A DNA stretch of 64,000 nt, from assembly GCF_030372275.1 (NCBI RefSeq), contig NZ_JAUDDJ010000009.1; one strand, 5' to 3'. The notes under the pieces were generated by a model. It searched no databases, had not been told where the DNA came from, and saw only the letters and a list, made by a program, of their open reading frames with translations. The position numbers and the translations under genes are program-made. Numbering within the stretch: the first letter of the stretch is position 1; the number at the start of each line of letters is the position of its first letter. Below are positions 7,972 through 16,726 of the stretch, piece by piece. Source of the stretch: Lawsonibacter sp900766145 (lineage in GTDB: Bacteria > Bacillota > Clostridia > Oscillospirales > Oscillospiraceae).

Positions 7972-8911
7972 GGACTTTGACACCCGGATGAAGGGGCGCG
8001 CGGAGGCAGAGGACTGCCCCATCCCCCAGGACTTTGAGAAACGGCTGGAGATGCGCCTGGAGGAACTGCCTGCCCAGGCCAGGAGCAAAAAACGGCTGGG
8101 GCGGCGGATCATCGCCATCATGGCCGCCGTGCTGATTCTGACTGGCTCCGCACTGGCCATCTCCCCCACGCTGCGGGAGCAGCTCAGCCGGGCATTGGGC
8201 CTTTTTGAACCCTATACTACCCCCATTGAAAGCGCCTCTGCTGTGGACCAGGGGATCAAAGTGCAGATTTTGTCTGCCATGGCAGACGACTATACCGTCC
8301 ATATCTACCTGGAAATCCAAGATCTGACCGGTGAGCGGCCTATGAAACATATCCTGGATCTGTTAACGGATTCCTTTGTGCCAAATGTGGACAACGAAAT
8401 TCAAATCAGATGGGGGGGGACGAAACTTCTGGGCTATAATGAGAAGACTCACACCGCGCTGGTGGATGTGTATACTGCGGGAGAGGACTACCGTTCCCTC
8501 CGGGACTGGAATCTCCGTATTGGCGGGATCAGCTTCTATTCTGAAAACAAAGTGGAAACTATTTACGGGACTTGGGAGCTTCCCTTTACCCTTACCGCCT
8601 TGGAAACCAGAACAATCTCCCTGGACGCAGGCGATCATTCCGATTTCCACACCCTGAAAATCAGCCCTATTGGCCTAGTTTTGGAAGGTGGTCCAGACAG
8701 CTTCCCCCAGGCCACGGAGGCAGAACTGATTTTTGCCGACGGGCATACCGAGTCGGTGGAACAGGGCTCCGGTGCAGGCGTCATGGGGCAGACCATCAGC
8801 AGTTGGTACTTCTCAGAGCCGATATCCCCAGACGAAATCGTCCGTGTGGAGCTGCCCTGCTGGACCATCACACTGAACTCCGAAGATCAGGGAAGTGTAA
8901 CGCGGAAATAA
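7961..8911 (+). CDS. Membrane-anchored anti-sigma factor-like protein (DUF4179-like)
   Basis: 316 aa with a short cytoplasmic N-terminus (about 1-48), one transmembrane helix (about 50-68, IIAIMAAVLILTGSALAI) and a large extracytoplasmic region, the usual layout of DUF4179 anti-sigma proteins paired with ECF sigma factors. No zinc-binding anti-sigma motif is seen. It overlaps the sigma gene and is followed by a hairpin. The assignment is mostly by position and topology. Confidence 0.75.
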   Translation: MDFEDFDTRMKGRAEAEDCPIPQDFEKRLEMRLEELPAQARSKKRLGRRIIAIMAAVLILTGSALAISPTLREQLSRALGLFEPYTTPIESASAVDQGIKVQILSAMADDYTVHIYLEIQDLTGERPMKHILDLLTDSFVPNVDNEIQIRWGGTKLLGYNEKTHTALVDVYTAGEDYRSLRDWNLRIGGISFYSENKVETIYGTWELPFTLTALETRTISLDAGDHSDFHTLKISPIGLVLEGGPDSFPQATEAELIFADGHTESVEQGSGAGVMGQTISSWYFSEPISPDEIVRVELPCWTITLNSEDQGSVTRK

Positions 8912-8934
8912 GCAAACCTATATCATTCCCGCCA

Positions 8935-8960
8935 GGGCCGGTTCGCTTGCGAACCGGCCC
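8935..8960 (+). terminator. Hairpin after the sigma/anti-sigma operon
   Basis: GGGCCGGTTCGC and GCGAACCGGCCC form a 12-bp stem followed by a pyrimidine-rich run rather than a clean T tract. Confidence 0.55.
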
Positions 8961-8971
8961 CTCTCTTCCCC

Positions 8972-9000
8972 TTGCGGCTTTCCACAAGACAGGCTATAAT
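8972..9000 (+). promoter_or_regulatory. Sigma-70 promoter for the cysteine desulfidase gene
   Basis: TTGCGG at 8972-8977 and a perfect TATAAT at 8995-9000, spaced 17 bp. Confidence 0.75.
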
Positions 9001-9087
9001 GGGGAAAGAATCCTCTCTTTTCTGGGGATCTGTTTTGTGAGAACCTACGCTTGTGGAAAAACAAGCAACAAGAAAGGGTGTATCTGT

Positions 9088-10365
9088 TTGGATCAGGCAC
9101 TGTATGAAAATCATTTGACTATCCTGCGTTCCGAGCTGTCCATGGCCCTTGGGTGCACGGAACCGATTGCCATCGCCTACGCCGCCGCCAAGGCCCGCCA
9201 GCTGCTGGGAGAAATGCCCGAGCACTGCACCGTCCATTGCAGCGGCAATATTGTCAAAAACGTCATGGGCGTCACCGTCCCCAACTCCGGCGGCCTGCGG
9301 GGCATCGACGTAGCCGCCACCCTGGGCATTGTGGGCGGCAACCCGGAGCTGGAGCTGGCCGTGCTGGAGGGCATCACCGACGAGCACCGGGCCAAGGTGC
9401 GGGAGCTGCTGAAGGGCGACTTCTGCTCCTGCAAGCTCATTGAAAATGTGGCTACCCTGTATATTGTGGTAGAGCTCACCGCCGGGAAGCACTCCGCTCT
9501 GGTGGAGATCCAGAACACCCACAAAAATATCACCCGGATGCAGAAGGACGGGGTGGACTGCCCCGGGGTCACGGTCACCAAGGAGGAGAAAATCCAGCAG
9601 AGCGGTGACCGCAGCCTTCTGACGGTGAAGAACATTCTGGAGTTTGCCGACGAGGTGAAGCTCTCTGAGGTGGAGCCCATCCTCACCCCCCAGATCGAGT
9701 GCAACATGGCTATCTGCCGGGAGGGCCTGGAGCACTCCTACGGCGCCGAGGTGGGCCGCGTCCTGCTGGAGGGCTACACCGATCCTCCCGTCCACATCCG
9801 CGCCCGCGCCTACGCCGCCGCCGGCTCCGACGCCCGGATGAACGGCTGCCCCATGCCGGTGGTCATCAACTCGGGCAGCGGCAACCAGGGCATCACCGTC
9901 AGCGTGCCGGTGATCATCTACGCTCAGGAGCACAGTGTCCCCCGGGAGACGCTGCTGCGGGCGCTGGTGGCCGCCAACCTCATCTCCATCCACCAGAAGA
10001 GCTATATCGGCAGCCTGTCCGCCTACTGCGGCGTGGTCAGCGCCGCCTGCGGAGCCGCCTGCGGCATCTGCTACCTGCTGGACTACCCCTACGAGGTGCT
10101 GTGCGACACCATCACCAACACCATCGCCACCGTGGGCGGTATGGTATGCGACGGAGCCAAGTCCTCCTGCGCCGCCAAGATCGCCACCGCCGTGGAGACC
10201 GCCCTGCTGGGCATGAAGATGGGCCTGCACAACCGTACTTTCCAGCCCGGTGAGGGACTGGTGAACGAGGACGTGGAGGAGACCATCAGCAACATCGGCC
10301 GTATGGGCCGGGTGGGCATGAAGTCTACCGACAACGAGATTTTGAACATCATGCTGGGCAACTAA
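9088..10365 (+). CDS. cyuA: L-cysteine desulfidase family protein (UPF0597)
   Basis: A 425-aa protein of the UPF0597/CyuA (YhaM) family, iron-sulfur enzymes that degrade cysteine to pyruvate, ammonia and sulfide and are related to the alpha chain of serine dehydratase. LGCTEPIAIAYAAA near the N-terminus and a cysteine-rich C-terminal half (CGVVSAACGAACGICY and later VCDGAKSSCAAK) supply candidate cluster ligands. The TTG at 9088 is chosen because it follows GAAAGGG, sits 88 bp after a strong promoter and matches the family N-terminus; upstream frame overlaps the anti-sigma gene. Confidence 0.88.
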   Translation: MDQALYENHLTILRSELSMALGCTEPIAIAYAAAKARQLLGEMPEHCTVHCSGNIVKNVMGVTVPNSGGLRGIDVAATLGIVGGNPELELAVLEGITDEHRAKVRELLKGDFCSCKLIENVATLYIVVELTAGKHSALVEIQNTHKNITRMQKDGVDCPGVTVTKEEKIQQSGDRSLLTVKNILEFADEVKLSEVEPILTPQIECNMAICREGLEHSYGAEVGRVLLEGYTDPPVHIRARAYAAAGSDARMNGCPMPVVINSGSGNQGITVSVPVIIYAQEHSVPRETLLRALVAANLISIHQKSYIGSLSAYCGVVSAACGAACGICYLLDYPYEVLCDTITNTIATVGGMVCDGAKSSCAAKIATAVETALLGMKMGLHNRTFQPGEGLVNEDVEETISNIGRMGRVGMKSTDNEILNIMLGN

Positions 10366-10369
10366 ACAC

Positions 10370-10402
10370 AAACGGGACAGGCCATCTGCCTGCCCCGTTT
10401 TT
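10370..10402 (+). terminator. Terminator after cyuA
   Basis: AAACGGG..AGGC pairs with GCCT..CCCGTTT and is followed by TTTTT. Confidence 0.85.
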
Positions 10403-10417
10403 CAACTGGAGGGAAGT

Positions 10418-11356
10418 ATGCGGTTTTACACCAAAGAATGGTACGAGCTGATGCAGCATCAGGATGACCTGAGCGGCATGCAAAAAATCCCAGATGGGAG
10501 CTACTCGGAGCAGGATATCAAAGCCTTTTATCAGCAAGATCTGGAGGCGGAGGTGTCCCAGGAGCGAGAGCGCTACAACACCGCGCCCATTTGGGACTGG
10601 CAGGAGGAGCTGCTGGACCCAGAGTGTTTTTCCCCCGAACACTTTCTCTTTGAGGAGGAAGGGACCGGGAAGCTGTTCCACCCCCAAACTCCAGGAATGG
10701 CCCGGACCTGCCTGGAGGCGGACTTTCACAGGACCTTGGAAACCTTTGAACGCCGTCCCCCCTTCGATCCTCAGGAGGCCATTTCGTGCTTCCAGGATTC
10801 CTATCGGTCCAAGCTGCGGTATGCCTGGAAGTACTTCCCCCAGTGGGTGCAGGAGTCGGTGGACAAGCGGCTGCTGGCCCTTGACCGGATGCCGGCCAGC
10901 GCCTATGACCGCCTTCTGGAGGAAGTCCAGGCCAAGCGGCAGGCATTTGAAGAACGAAATGCCCAGGCCGAGGTAGAGCTGTCCGCCCAGGACATCCCCC
11001 AGGAACTGCGGGAGGCCTTCTGCTTCCACGACGCCCAGGTCCTCAAGCTGCGCCGCCGAGGTCACCGGGCGGTGCTGCTGCTGTGCAAAGATGGATATTG
11101 GGACGAGCCCTACACCACCATCACCTTTGAGGGGGTCCGCTGGCTGGAGCGGGAGCCGGGCCTGGTGCTCCGCTGCCGCCCCGGCGGGGAGGGTCTGCTT
11201 GTCTCCAACTGTCAGTATCTCTACGACGAGCTCTACCACACCCAGGAGTGCTATGAGGTGCACATGCTTTTGTGGACCAGCAAGGCCCTGCGGTATCTCA
11301 CGGTGTGCTGCGAGAATATCCGAATCGACCACAGCGCCCTGCCGCCGGAGCTGTGA
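10418..11356 (+). CDS. DUF4085 family protein
   Basis: A 312-aa soluble protein starting MRFYTKEWYELMQ, the N-terminus typical of DUF4085. The C-terminal half (from about residue 195, CFHDAQVLKLRRRGHRAVLL) looks like a beta-rich module. The function is unknown. It is monocistronic, between the cyuA terminator and a strong terminator at 11390. Confidence 0.75.
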   Translation: MRFYTKEWYELMQHQDDLSGMQKIPDGSYSEQDIKAFYQQDLEAEVSQERERYNTAPIWDWQEELLDPECFSPEHFLFEEEGTGKLFHPQTPGMARTCLEADFHRTLETFERRPPFDPQEAISCFQDSYRSKLRYAWKYFPQWVQESVDKRLLALDRMPASAYDRLLEEVQAKRQAFEERNAQAEVELSAQDIPQELREAFCFHDAQVLKLRRRGHRAVLLLCKDGYWDEPYTTITFEGVRWLEREPGLVLRCRPGGEGLLVSNCQYLYDELYHTQECYEVHMLLWTSKALRYLTVCCENIRIDHSALPPEL

Positions 11357-11389
11357 TCAAACAGGATACCACCCTTTTACGATGGGACC

Positions 11390-11430
11390 AAAAAGAAAGA
11401 CATCTGCAACATGCAGGTGTCTTTCTTTTT
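11390..11430 (+). terminator. Terminator after the DUF4085 gene
   Basis: AAAAAGAAAGACA..CTGC pairs with GCAG..TGTCTTTCTTTTT; symmetrical, so it may work in both directions. Confidence 0.85.
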
Positions 11431-11659
11431 GTATTGTCAAAACAGTATCGATGCCAGTAGGACATGGGGCCCCACACGGTGGGGCGGCGCTTATGCGCCG
11501 TAAATTCGGAGTGAAGCGGAGAATTGCGCACTGCCGCAGCGGCGGCGTTTCGGAGCGCAACCGCCCAAAGGACGGCTCTTAGCGCGTAGATGGGCGAATT
11601 CACTTCGCCCGAGCATTCAATCACCGAAGGGTGGAGCCGCCTTGCAGGCGGCGTAACCC
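11431..11659. other. Non-coding, inverted-repeat-rich segment outside attL
   Basis: No credible gene. It contains several potential stems, for example GGGGC..TGGGGC around 11466-11486, CGC/GCG at 11488-11500, TTGCGC (11524-11529) with GCGCAA, GGGCGAA/TTCGCCC near 11593-11610, and GCCGCC/GGCGGC near 11636-11652. Before integration it lay directly downstream of tRNA-Arg. Confidence 0.5.
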
Positions 11660-11697
11660 AAAAAAGAAGCACCTGCTTTCGCAGGTGCTTCTTTTTT
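11660..11697 (-). terminator. Original tRNA-Arg terminator, now displaced 22.5 kb
   Basis: AAGCACCTGC and GCAGGTGCTT pair with flanking A and T runs. It lies immediately outside the attL copy of the tRNA 3' end, where the terminator of the uninterrupted tRNA gene would have been. Confidence 0.7.
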
Positions 11698-11719
11698 GGT
11701 ACGCCCGAAGGGACTCGAA
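11693..11719. repeat. attL (27-bp core repeat)
   Basis: Identical to 34221-34247. It contains the orphaned CCA end, acceptor strand and T-arm part of tRNA-Arg. Confidence 0.92.
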
Positions 11720-11845
11720 GACTACGTTCATGTTTTCGGTCCATATTTCGCGGTCATTTTCTACGTACAAACACGTCATCGGTGAAAAACCTGATGTTAT
11801 TTAGTGTTGACTAGGTACAAAAATCAATTCTGCGATTTTTCCCTT

Positions 11846-11870
11846 TAAGGGAAAAAATAAGGGAAAACTT
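11846..11870 (+). repeat. Candidate integrase arm-type sites, left end
   Basis: TAAGGGAAAA occurs at 11846 and 11858, 12 bp apart, matching the pair with the same spacing at 34146 and 34158. Confidence 0.6.
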
Positions 11871-12014
11871 TTGGCGGGATACCGCATAGATCTCACATTC
11901 GCTAAGCCGTATGCAGATAATCATATCCGTTTGGTGCGCTGTAGTCATTATATCATATACTGTACCAAAGTAAATACCCCTTATACTCTGACGCTCCACT
12001 CCCCTGCACACTAA

Positions 12015-13316
12015 TCAAGGCAATCTATACTTTGTATTTTTTCCTTGGCCGATCTGTACGATCAGTTTCTTTTGGATCATCTTGCTTAACAGGCGTCCAG
12101 CGGCGGTTTGCTTCAAATTCACGGCGGTCTCTGTCTCCTTTCGGGAGATGGAGCCGTTCTTTTGTATAAACTCCAACACCTGCCGTTCTGCTTCGCTGCC
12201 TGCATCTGCCACAGGCAAGGAACCAACATCTTCGTTCAAATTAGGCAATATGATCTTAAACGCATTATCCGTTGTTTCAATCACTGGTTTTTTATTGCTA
12301 TTTTCATAAACGCCCATAATTTTCTTCATACCAGTACCATAGGCCTCGATCAATTCCAAACGGTAGAATACATTGGCCAACTTAGGATTGCGGCAGACGG
12401 ACAGTCCAAGCATAATATCGTCCAAAGAAACCCCCGCAGGCAATCCACCAATCGAAGTAAACTCAATTCGATCATCATACACACTGATCAGCGTACTGGC
12501 ACTGAACGAATAGTCACGATGTACTAGGGAATTAAGCAGCGCTTCACGAATTGCCACTTCCGGATAATCTCGCGTGTCGATCCTCCGCAGTTTGTCAAAA
12601 GTGGAATGAACTTGGTTTCGACGGTCGATATACTCATAGACCTCATTCATCTGCTGAAGGAGAGAACCGGTAAACTCCTGACGATCCCGGAAAATGCTCT
12701 GATTTGTTCCTTCAAACACGGCTGCTTTCACGGTATGAGCGCATTGCTCTGACAAGAGCAGTCCCAAATTGGTGTAAATGCCGTCTGTGTTGAGAATCCC
12801 CAGTGTTTTCATCTGAGATACCCCAAATGCGAGGTCTCGCAGCGCAAACTCTTTTTCTGCCGCCTGGAAGGTTAAATTTTGTTCCAAAGACCGCATAGCT
12901 TCAAAACTGTCGCCATCCGTATCTTTGATCATCCTGCGGATAGCTGTGCTGGTTGCGGGGACAGAGGAGGTCCCTTGCCGCACATATACCCCCTCCGGCC
13001 GCAGTCCCTTCTTTGCCAGATAGTAAGGCCGCCCTGTTCCGCGCTGAATCTCAACCGCAACAATCTGCTTTCCCTCCACATTTTTTGCGGTATATCTGAT
13101 AAACATGGTGATATCCGGTTTAATACTGTCACGCACCATGTTGGAAATCTGCTGTATCACCGTATCAGGATTCTCAACGCCCACAATGCCTCCATCATCC
13201 GCAACACCTACATACAAAGTTCCACCTGCGCTGTTAGCAAAGGCTATGATTTCTTTCTTGATATCTTCCACAACAATCTCTTTCAGTTCGAGAGTTTCGC
13301 TTTCCTGAAAAGTCAT
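12015..13316 (-). CDS. AlbA-type DNA-binding/ATPase transcriptional regulator
   Basis: 433 aa. The N-terminal about 130 residues are a Schlafen-AlbA_2 domain (ESETLELKE..EIIAFANSAGGTLYVGV); a GHKL-like ATPase module follows (AIREALLNSLVHRDY..FTSIGGLPAGV, about 245-320) and a winged helix ends the protein (from about 370, GSISRKETETAVNLKQTAAGR). The ATG at 13316 follows GGGGAGG. Such proteins are common regulators on mobile elements. It is transcribed divergently from the small DNA-binding genes, and its promoter contains repeated TTCTAAC(C)G boxes that suggest autoregulation. Confidence 0.85.
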   Translation of the reverse strand: MTFQESETLELKEIVVEDIKKEIIAFANSAGGTLYVGVADDGGIVGVENPDTVIQQISNMVRDSIKPDITMFIRYTAKNVEGKQIVAVEIQRGTGRPYYLAKKGLRPEGVYVRQGTSSVPATSTAIRRMIKDTDGDSFEAMRSLEQNLTFQAAEKEFALRDLAFGVSQMKTLGILNTDGIYTNLGLLLSEQCAHTVKAAVFEGTNQSIFRDRQEFTGSLLQQMNEVYEYIDRRNQVHSTFDKLRRIDTRDYPEVAIREALLNSLVHRDYSFSASTLISVYDDRIEFTSIGGLPAGVSLDDIMLGLSVCRNPKLANVFYRLELIEAYGTGMKKIMGVYENSNKKPVIETTDNAFKIILPNLNEDVGSLPVADAGSEAERQVLEFIQKNGSISRKETETAVNLKQTAAGRLLSKMIQKKLIVQIGQGKNTKYRLP

Positions 13317-13347
13317 ATCCTCGCCTCCCCAAAGGTATTCTATCCGT

Positions 13348-13391
13348 ATTCTAACGCTTCTAACCGTTCTCGTCAACACAATCGGTTAGAA
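13348..13391 (-). promoter_or_regulatory. Promoter with operator repeats for the AlbA-type regulator
   Basis: On the minus strand, TTGACG (13371-13376) and TAGAAT (13348-13353) are spaced 17 bp. TTCTAACCG at 13358-13366 is perfectly inverted as CGGTTAGAA at 13383-13391, and a further TTCTAACG lies at 13349-13356. Confidence 0.7.
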
Positions 13392-13636
13392 TTGACAAGG
13401 CGCAGAAACAGAGGCAAACTTTTGCACCAGTTTGCTGTATTCGCTATCTTTATGTTTTCTTCTTTAACACGTCAGTATATACACATATTTCAAGTGAACA
13501 ACCGCCAAAGATGATTCAAAAATAAGACGAAATAAAATGATTTCACTAACATAATGATAAGGAGCAGTGAAATGCGATCCAGCTGCTGTCTGATCTAAAC
13601 ATGCTCCTAAATCATTCTAACTGGAGGCGTTTTATA

Positions 13637-13897
13637 ATGATTCCATATTTGGATTATCCCAACATGAAGGAGTTTTACACGATTGCTGAGGTGTGCCGTC
13701 TATTCAAGATGGAGAAGAAAGACCTGAAGCATTACAGCGAAAGGTTTGAGATTTTTCCGGTCAGGGATCAGTTTGGCAACTACGGATTTCCGAAAAAGGA
13801 GCTTCGCAAGCTGCACAATAAAATCTACAAAGAGCAGCGGGAACAGGCCTCAGACGAAGCGCTGTACAACTCCAATGAGGAGGACCCCTGGGCATGA
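13637..13897 (+). CDS. Small MerR-like DNA-binding protein
   Basis: 86 aa with a helix-turn-helix-like stretch (FYTIAEVCRLFKMEKKDLKHY, about residues 11-31) followed by a basic helix and an acidic tail. The ATG at 13637 follows GGAGG. It overlaps the next start by 4 bp (ATGA), so the two are coupled. A role in element regulation is likely; no target is known. Confidence 0.65.
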   Translation: MIPYLDYPNMKEFYTIAEVCRLFKMEKKDLKHYSERFEIFPVRDQFGNYGFPKKELRKLHNKIYKEQREQASDEALYNSNEEDPWA

Positions 13898-14052
13898 CCG
13901 CAATTCTCACAGTTAAGGAGGCTGCCTCACTTCTCAAAACCAGCCGGCAGCAGGTGCGCAAAATGATCCAAAGCGGAGACCTTCCAGCAGTCAAAGTTGG
14001 CCGGGAGTGGCGCATCAGGGCAGACGCTTTAGACGATTTTCTCACTGAATAG
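13894..14052 (+). CDS. Excisionase-family helix-turn-helix protein
   Basis: A 52-aa protein (MTAILTVKEAASLLKTSR...) with the full HTH_17/excisionase pattern: the recognition helix, then AVKVGREWRIRADALDDFL. It overlaps the upstream small regulator by 4 bp and is followed by a strong terminator. It may regulate transcription rather than excision, because a second excisionase lies next to the integrase. Confidence 0.75.
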   Translation: MTAILTVKEAASLLKTSRQQVRKMIQSGDLPAVKVGREWRIRADALDDFLTE

Positions 14053-14064
14053 AGTCCATAAGTT

Positions 14065-14099
14065 AACCGGGGGAGAACTGTCATAGTTCTCCCCCGGTT
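14065..14099 (+). terminator. Terminator after the small regulator operon
   Basis: AACCGGGGGAGAACT pairs with AGTTCTCCCCCGGTT and T residues follow. Confidence 0.88.
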
Positions 14100-14169
14100 T
14101 CTACTTGGTCCAATTTCTATTTTACTACAGTCTGTTGCTGTTTCCTTACCCTTCATCATCACAGAAACA

Positions 14170-14196
14170 TGAGGTACAGCATCCTTGCTGTACCTC
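14170..14196 (-). terminator. Hairpin at the 3' end of the XRE gene
   Basis: TGAGGTACAGC pairs with GCTGTACCTCA, overlapping the stop codon of the minus-strand regulator. Confidence 0.55.
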
Positions 14197-14422
14197 AAAA
14201 TTCCAAAAATTTATATGCGGGCGTATCCAGGGCCTCTGCGATCCGAAGCAGCGTGGTCAAAGAAATAGGCTTGTACATACCAGCCGCCTCGATTTGGCCG
14301 ATGTAAGAGGTTGCCACTCCTAATTTGCTAGCCAATTTTTCTTGGGTAAGACCCTGCAACTTCCGGTAGTAGGCCACCTTTAACCCGATTTTCTTGTATT
14401 CTTCCTCGAATTCATACTTCAT
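14195..14422 (-). CDS. XRE-family helix-turn-helix regulator
   Basis: A 75-aa single-domain Cro/CI-type protein; the HTH spans about residues 12-65 (LQGLTQEKLASKLGVATSYI). The ATG at 14422 is spaced 8 bp from GAGG; an in-frame GTG lies 9 bp earlier. It is divergent from the WYL operon and a good candidate to bind the palindrome at 14492-14510. Confidence 0.85.
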   Translation of the reverse strand: MKYEFEEEYKKIGLKVAYYRKLQGLTQEKLASKLGVATSYIGQIEAAGMYKPISLTTLLRIAEALDTPAYKFLEF

Positions 14423-14484
14423 CGGACGCACCTCGCTCTTTTATTCTATAAAAGCCTCCCCGGTGTTTCTATCCGATAAATATA

Positions 14485-14512
14485 TTGCAAATATAACTCC
14501 ATTAGTTATAAT
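14485..14512 (+). promoter_or_regulatory. Promoter with embedded palindrome upstream of the WYL operon
   Basis: TTGCAA at 14485-14490 and TATAAT at 14507-14512 are spaced 16 bp. TATAACT (14492-14498) and AGTTATA (14504-14510) form a perfect inverted repeat inside the spacer and the -10 box. The transcript would carry a leader of about 140 nt. Confidence 0.65.
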
Positions 14513-14663
14513 ATATGTGAAGACAACAGAACAGCATTTGCTAATTTCTATTTGCAATTTGAGTAAATGAAAATTTTTATAATTTTTTCAAACCGTCAAT
14601 GAGTGTCCACCCTGTTTGCTATATTGATATTGTAAAGCAAAACCTGTAAGGAGGAATAGGCCT

Positions 14664-15611
14664 ATGGATCGTCTCACTGAGGCCAAATCCGCTCGTCTTC
14701 TGGAGATTTACTCACGCCTTGTCAATGGCGAGTTCCTTAGCAAGGCAGCTTTGGCAGAGCAGTATCACGTCTCAGACCGCAGTATCCAGCGTGATATGGA
14801 ATCTCTACGCTGTTTCATCACAAATCACGCTCTTGCTCAGGACATCATATTTGATTACCGGGCCCGCGGATACCGACTCGTGAATCAGATCCCCAAAGGG
14901 CTTACCAACAGCGAAATATTGGCTGTGTGCAAGATTCTCTTAGAGAGCCGGTCCATGCGGAAGGACGAAATGCTTCCTATATTGGACAAGCTGATTGAAT
15001 GCTGTGTTCCTGCTGAAAACCGAACAGTAGTCAAGGAGCTGGTGGCAAATGAAAAATTCCACTATATTGAGCCCCACCACCAAAAGTGTCTGCTGCCCGG
15101 ACTTTGGGAAATCGGTTTAGCGATTCAGCATCAAAATGTAATGGAAATCGAATATGAGAAGCTGGGCAGAAGCGGAACGGTCCACCGGGTGATCGAGCCA
15201 GTCGGGCTGCTGTTTTCAGAATATTATTTTTATTTAGCCGCGTTTATACGAAACATTGACAGAGAAAGCGTTTTTGAAAATCCTGACGACATATTTCCCA
15301 CAATCTACCGGCTTGACCGAATCCAATCCTTTCATGTGCTGGAGGAGCATTTCCGAGTTCCTTATAAGGACCGATTTGAGGAAGGGGAGTTCCGAAAGCG
15401 AGTACAGTTCATGTACGGTGGCAAGCTGCAACGAATCAAGTTTCGCTACACCGGCCCTTCTATTGAGGCTGCTCTAGATCGCCTGCCTACTGCACAAATC
15501 CTCAATCAGGACGAAACCGGCTGGGTCGTCACCGCAGAAGTGTTCGGTAAAGGGATTGACATGTGGCTCCGCAGCCAAGGAGATTCGATAGTGGAGGTTT
15601 GCTATGAGTAA
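14664..15611 (+). CDS. WYL-domain transcriptional regulator
   Basis: 315 aa: an N-terminal winged helix (about 1-65, SKAALAEQYHVSDRSIQRD) and a WYL domain (about 140-225, starting EIGLAIQHQNVMEIEY). The C-terminal extension is typical of the family. The start follows AAGGAGG. WYL regulators often control phage-defence operons and are thought to sense ligands such as nucleic acids or nucleotides. It overlaps the next gene by 8 bp, so it is the first gene of a three-gene operon. Confidence 0.9.
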   Translation: MDRLTEAKSARLLEIYSRLVNGEFLSKAALAEQYHVSDRSIQRDMESLRCFITNHALAQDIIFDYRARGYRLVNQIPKGLTNSEILAVCKILLESRSMRKDEMLPILDKLIECCVPAENRTVVKELVANEKFHYIEPHHQKCLLPGLWEIGLAIQHQNVMEIEYEKLGRSGTVHRVIEPVGLLFSEYYFYLAAFIRNIDRESVFENPDDIFPTIYRLDRIQSFHVLEEHFRVPYKDRFEEGEFRKRVQFMYGGKLQRIKFRYTGPSIEAALDRLPTAQILNQDETGWVVTAEVFGKGIDMWLRSQGDSIVEVCYE

Positions 15612-16725
15612 AGAGCTTGACCGAATGAAAAAACGCTCACAGGCAAAAGTAAATAATGCGAAGAACATTTTGACCCAGACCACAAGTACCTTAAACGATC
15701 ACTTAGGCCAGGTACAAAGTGAATACCATCGTGTAGCTGACTTATCCCATCATGCCCCAGCCGTGATTGAAAATATCGATAAACAGTTTAAAGAAAAAAC
15801 AAAACTAGCGGATAGCGATATTGCTTTTCTGATGATCTGCACGGCCCTCCAGTGTGCACGACAGTATCTGCTGACCAATGATAAGTTCAGAATTACTGCG
15901 GTTCAAGGTGACACCTTAATTGACAGTACAGTTGGTCAACTTATGCCTCCCTCTTGGGAAGATGCTTTGTTTCAAAGTGTTCCCTATGACGCCATCCAGA
16001 CGAGCTCCCATATTTCAGAGACAGGACTTGCAGGGACGACACACCGTTACCGTACACTGGGCCACGATCCCGTTCTTGGTTGGATATTCGGAACGGCTAA
16101 TATTATGACCAATTCCTTAACAAAATCTGATATCATCACGACCTATCAGGTCTCCAATATGACGATCATCCGGCACTATCCTATGGGCACCATGGGGATG
16201 CTGAATAAAGCGGTTGAATACGCCCAAAATGACCCGATGCTGTTGGCAGCATCCACAGCGAGACAAGCAATTCATTTCGGCTCTGATTATTTTACTAAAC
16301 AGGGTCTTCCAATTCCCCTTATTTCCACTGTTAATAATGACGTGGCTAAAACATTGATTACAAAAGGTCATATTGATCTTTGGAGTATCACCAGAGGAGC
16401 TGCATTGGCTGCCTTGATTAACCAACTAATCGCTACCATTCACAGGTTGTTTTATGACGAAGCCAAAGACGGGAGTGAATCTATGTATGAAATTCGGACA
16501 AGAAAAATATTGAGCTATTCCAATGCCTTAGCAGTTGGAAGCAATGTCGTTGTTACTGCAATTACAAACAATTTAACAAAACTCGATGTTGGTGGAATTT
16601 TGGTTGCGCTACATAGATTTATCTCTGACTACCAGTTTATCCAGGACATCAAACGAGATTTTTTAAAGAAAGAAATTTACAATCAAATCGTTGGAAAACC
16701 ATACAATTTCATGGAGGTAAAATAA
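15604..16725 (+). CDS. Unrecognised protein of the WYL operon, 373 aa
   Basis: The family is not recognised. The N-terminal about 65 residues look like a coiled coil (ELDRMKKRSQAKVNNAKN), followed by a mostly helical body with a striking GHDPVLGWIFGTANIMTNS segment near residues 158-176 and moderately hydrophobic helices near 285-300 and 315-340; there is no signal peptide and no clear transmembrane anchor. It starts inside the WYL gene and ends 1 bp before the next gene. Base composition is more AT-rich than the chromosome. Position suggests an effector or sensor partner; this is inference. Confidence 0.7.
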   Translation: MSKELDRMKKRSQAKVNNAKNILTQTTSTLNDHLGQVQSEYHRVADLSHHAPAVIENIDKQFKEKTKLADSDIAFLMICTALQCARQYLLTNDKFRITAVQGDTLIDSTVGQLMPPSWEDALFQSVPYDAIQTSSHISETGLAGTTHRYRTLGHDPVLGWIFGTANIMTNSLTKSDIITTYQVSNMTIIRHYPMGTMGMLNKAVEYAQNDPMLLAASTARQAIHFGSDYFTKQGLPIPLISTVNNDVAKTLITKGHIDLWSITRGAALAALINQLIATIHRLFYDEAKDGSESMYEIRTRKILSYSNALAVGSNVVVTAITNNLTKLDVGGILVALHRFISDYQFIQDIKRDFLKKEIYNQIVGKPYNFMEVK

Positions 16726-16726
16726 T

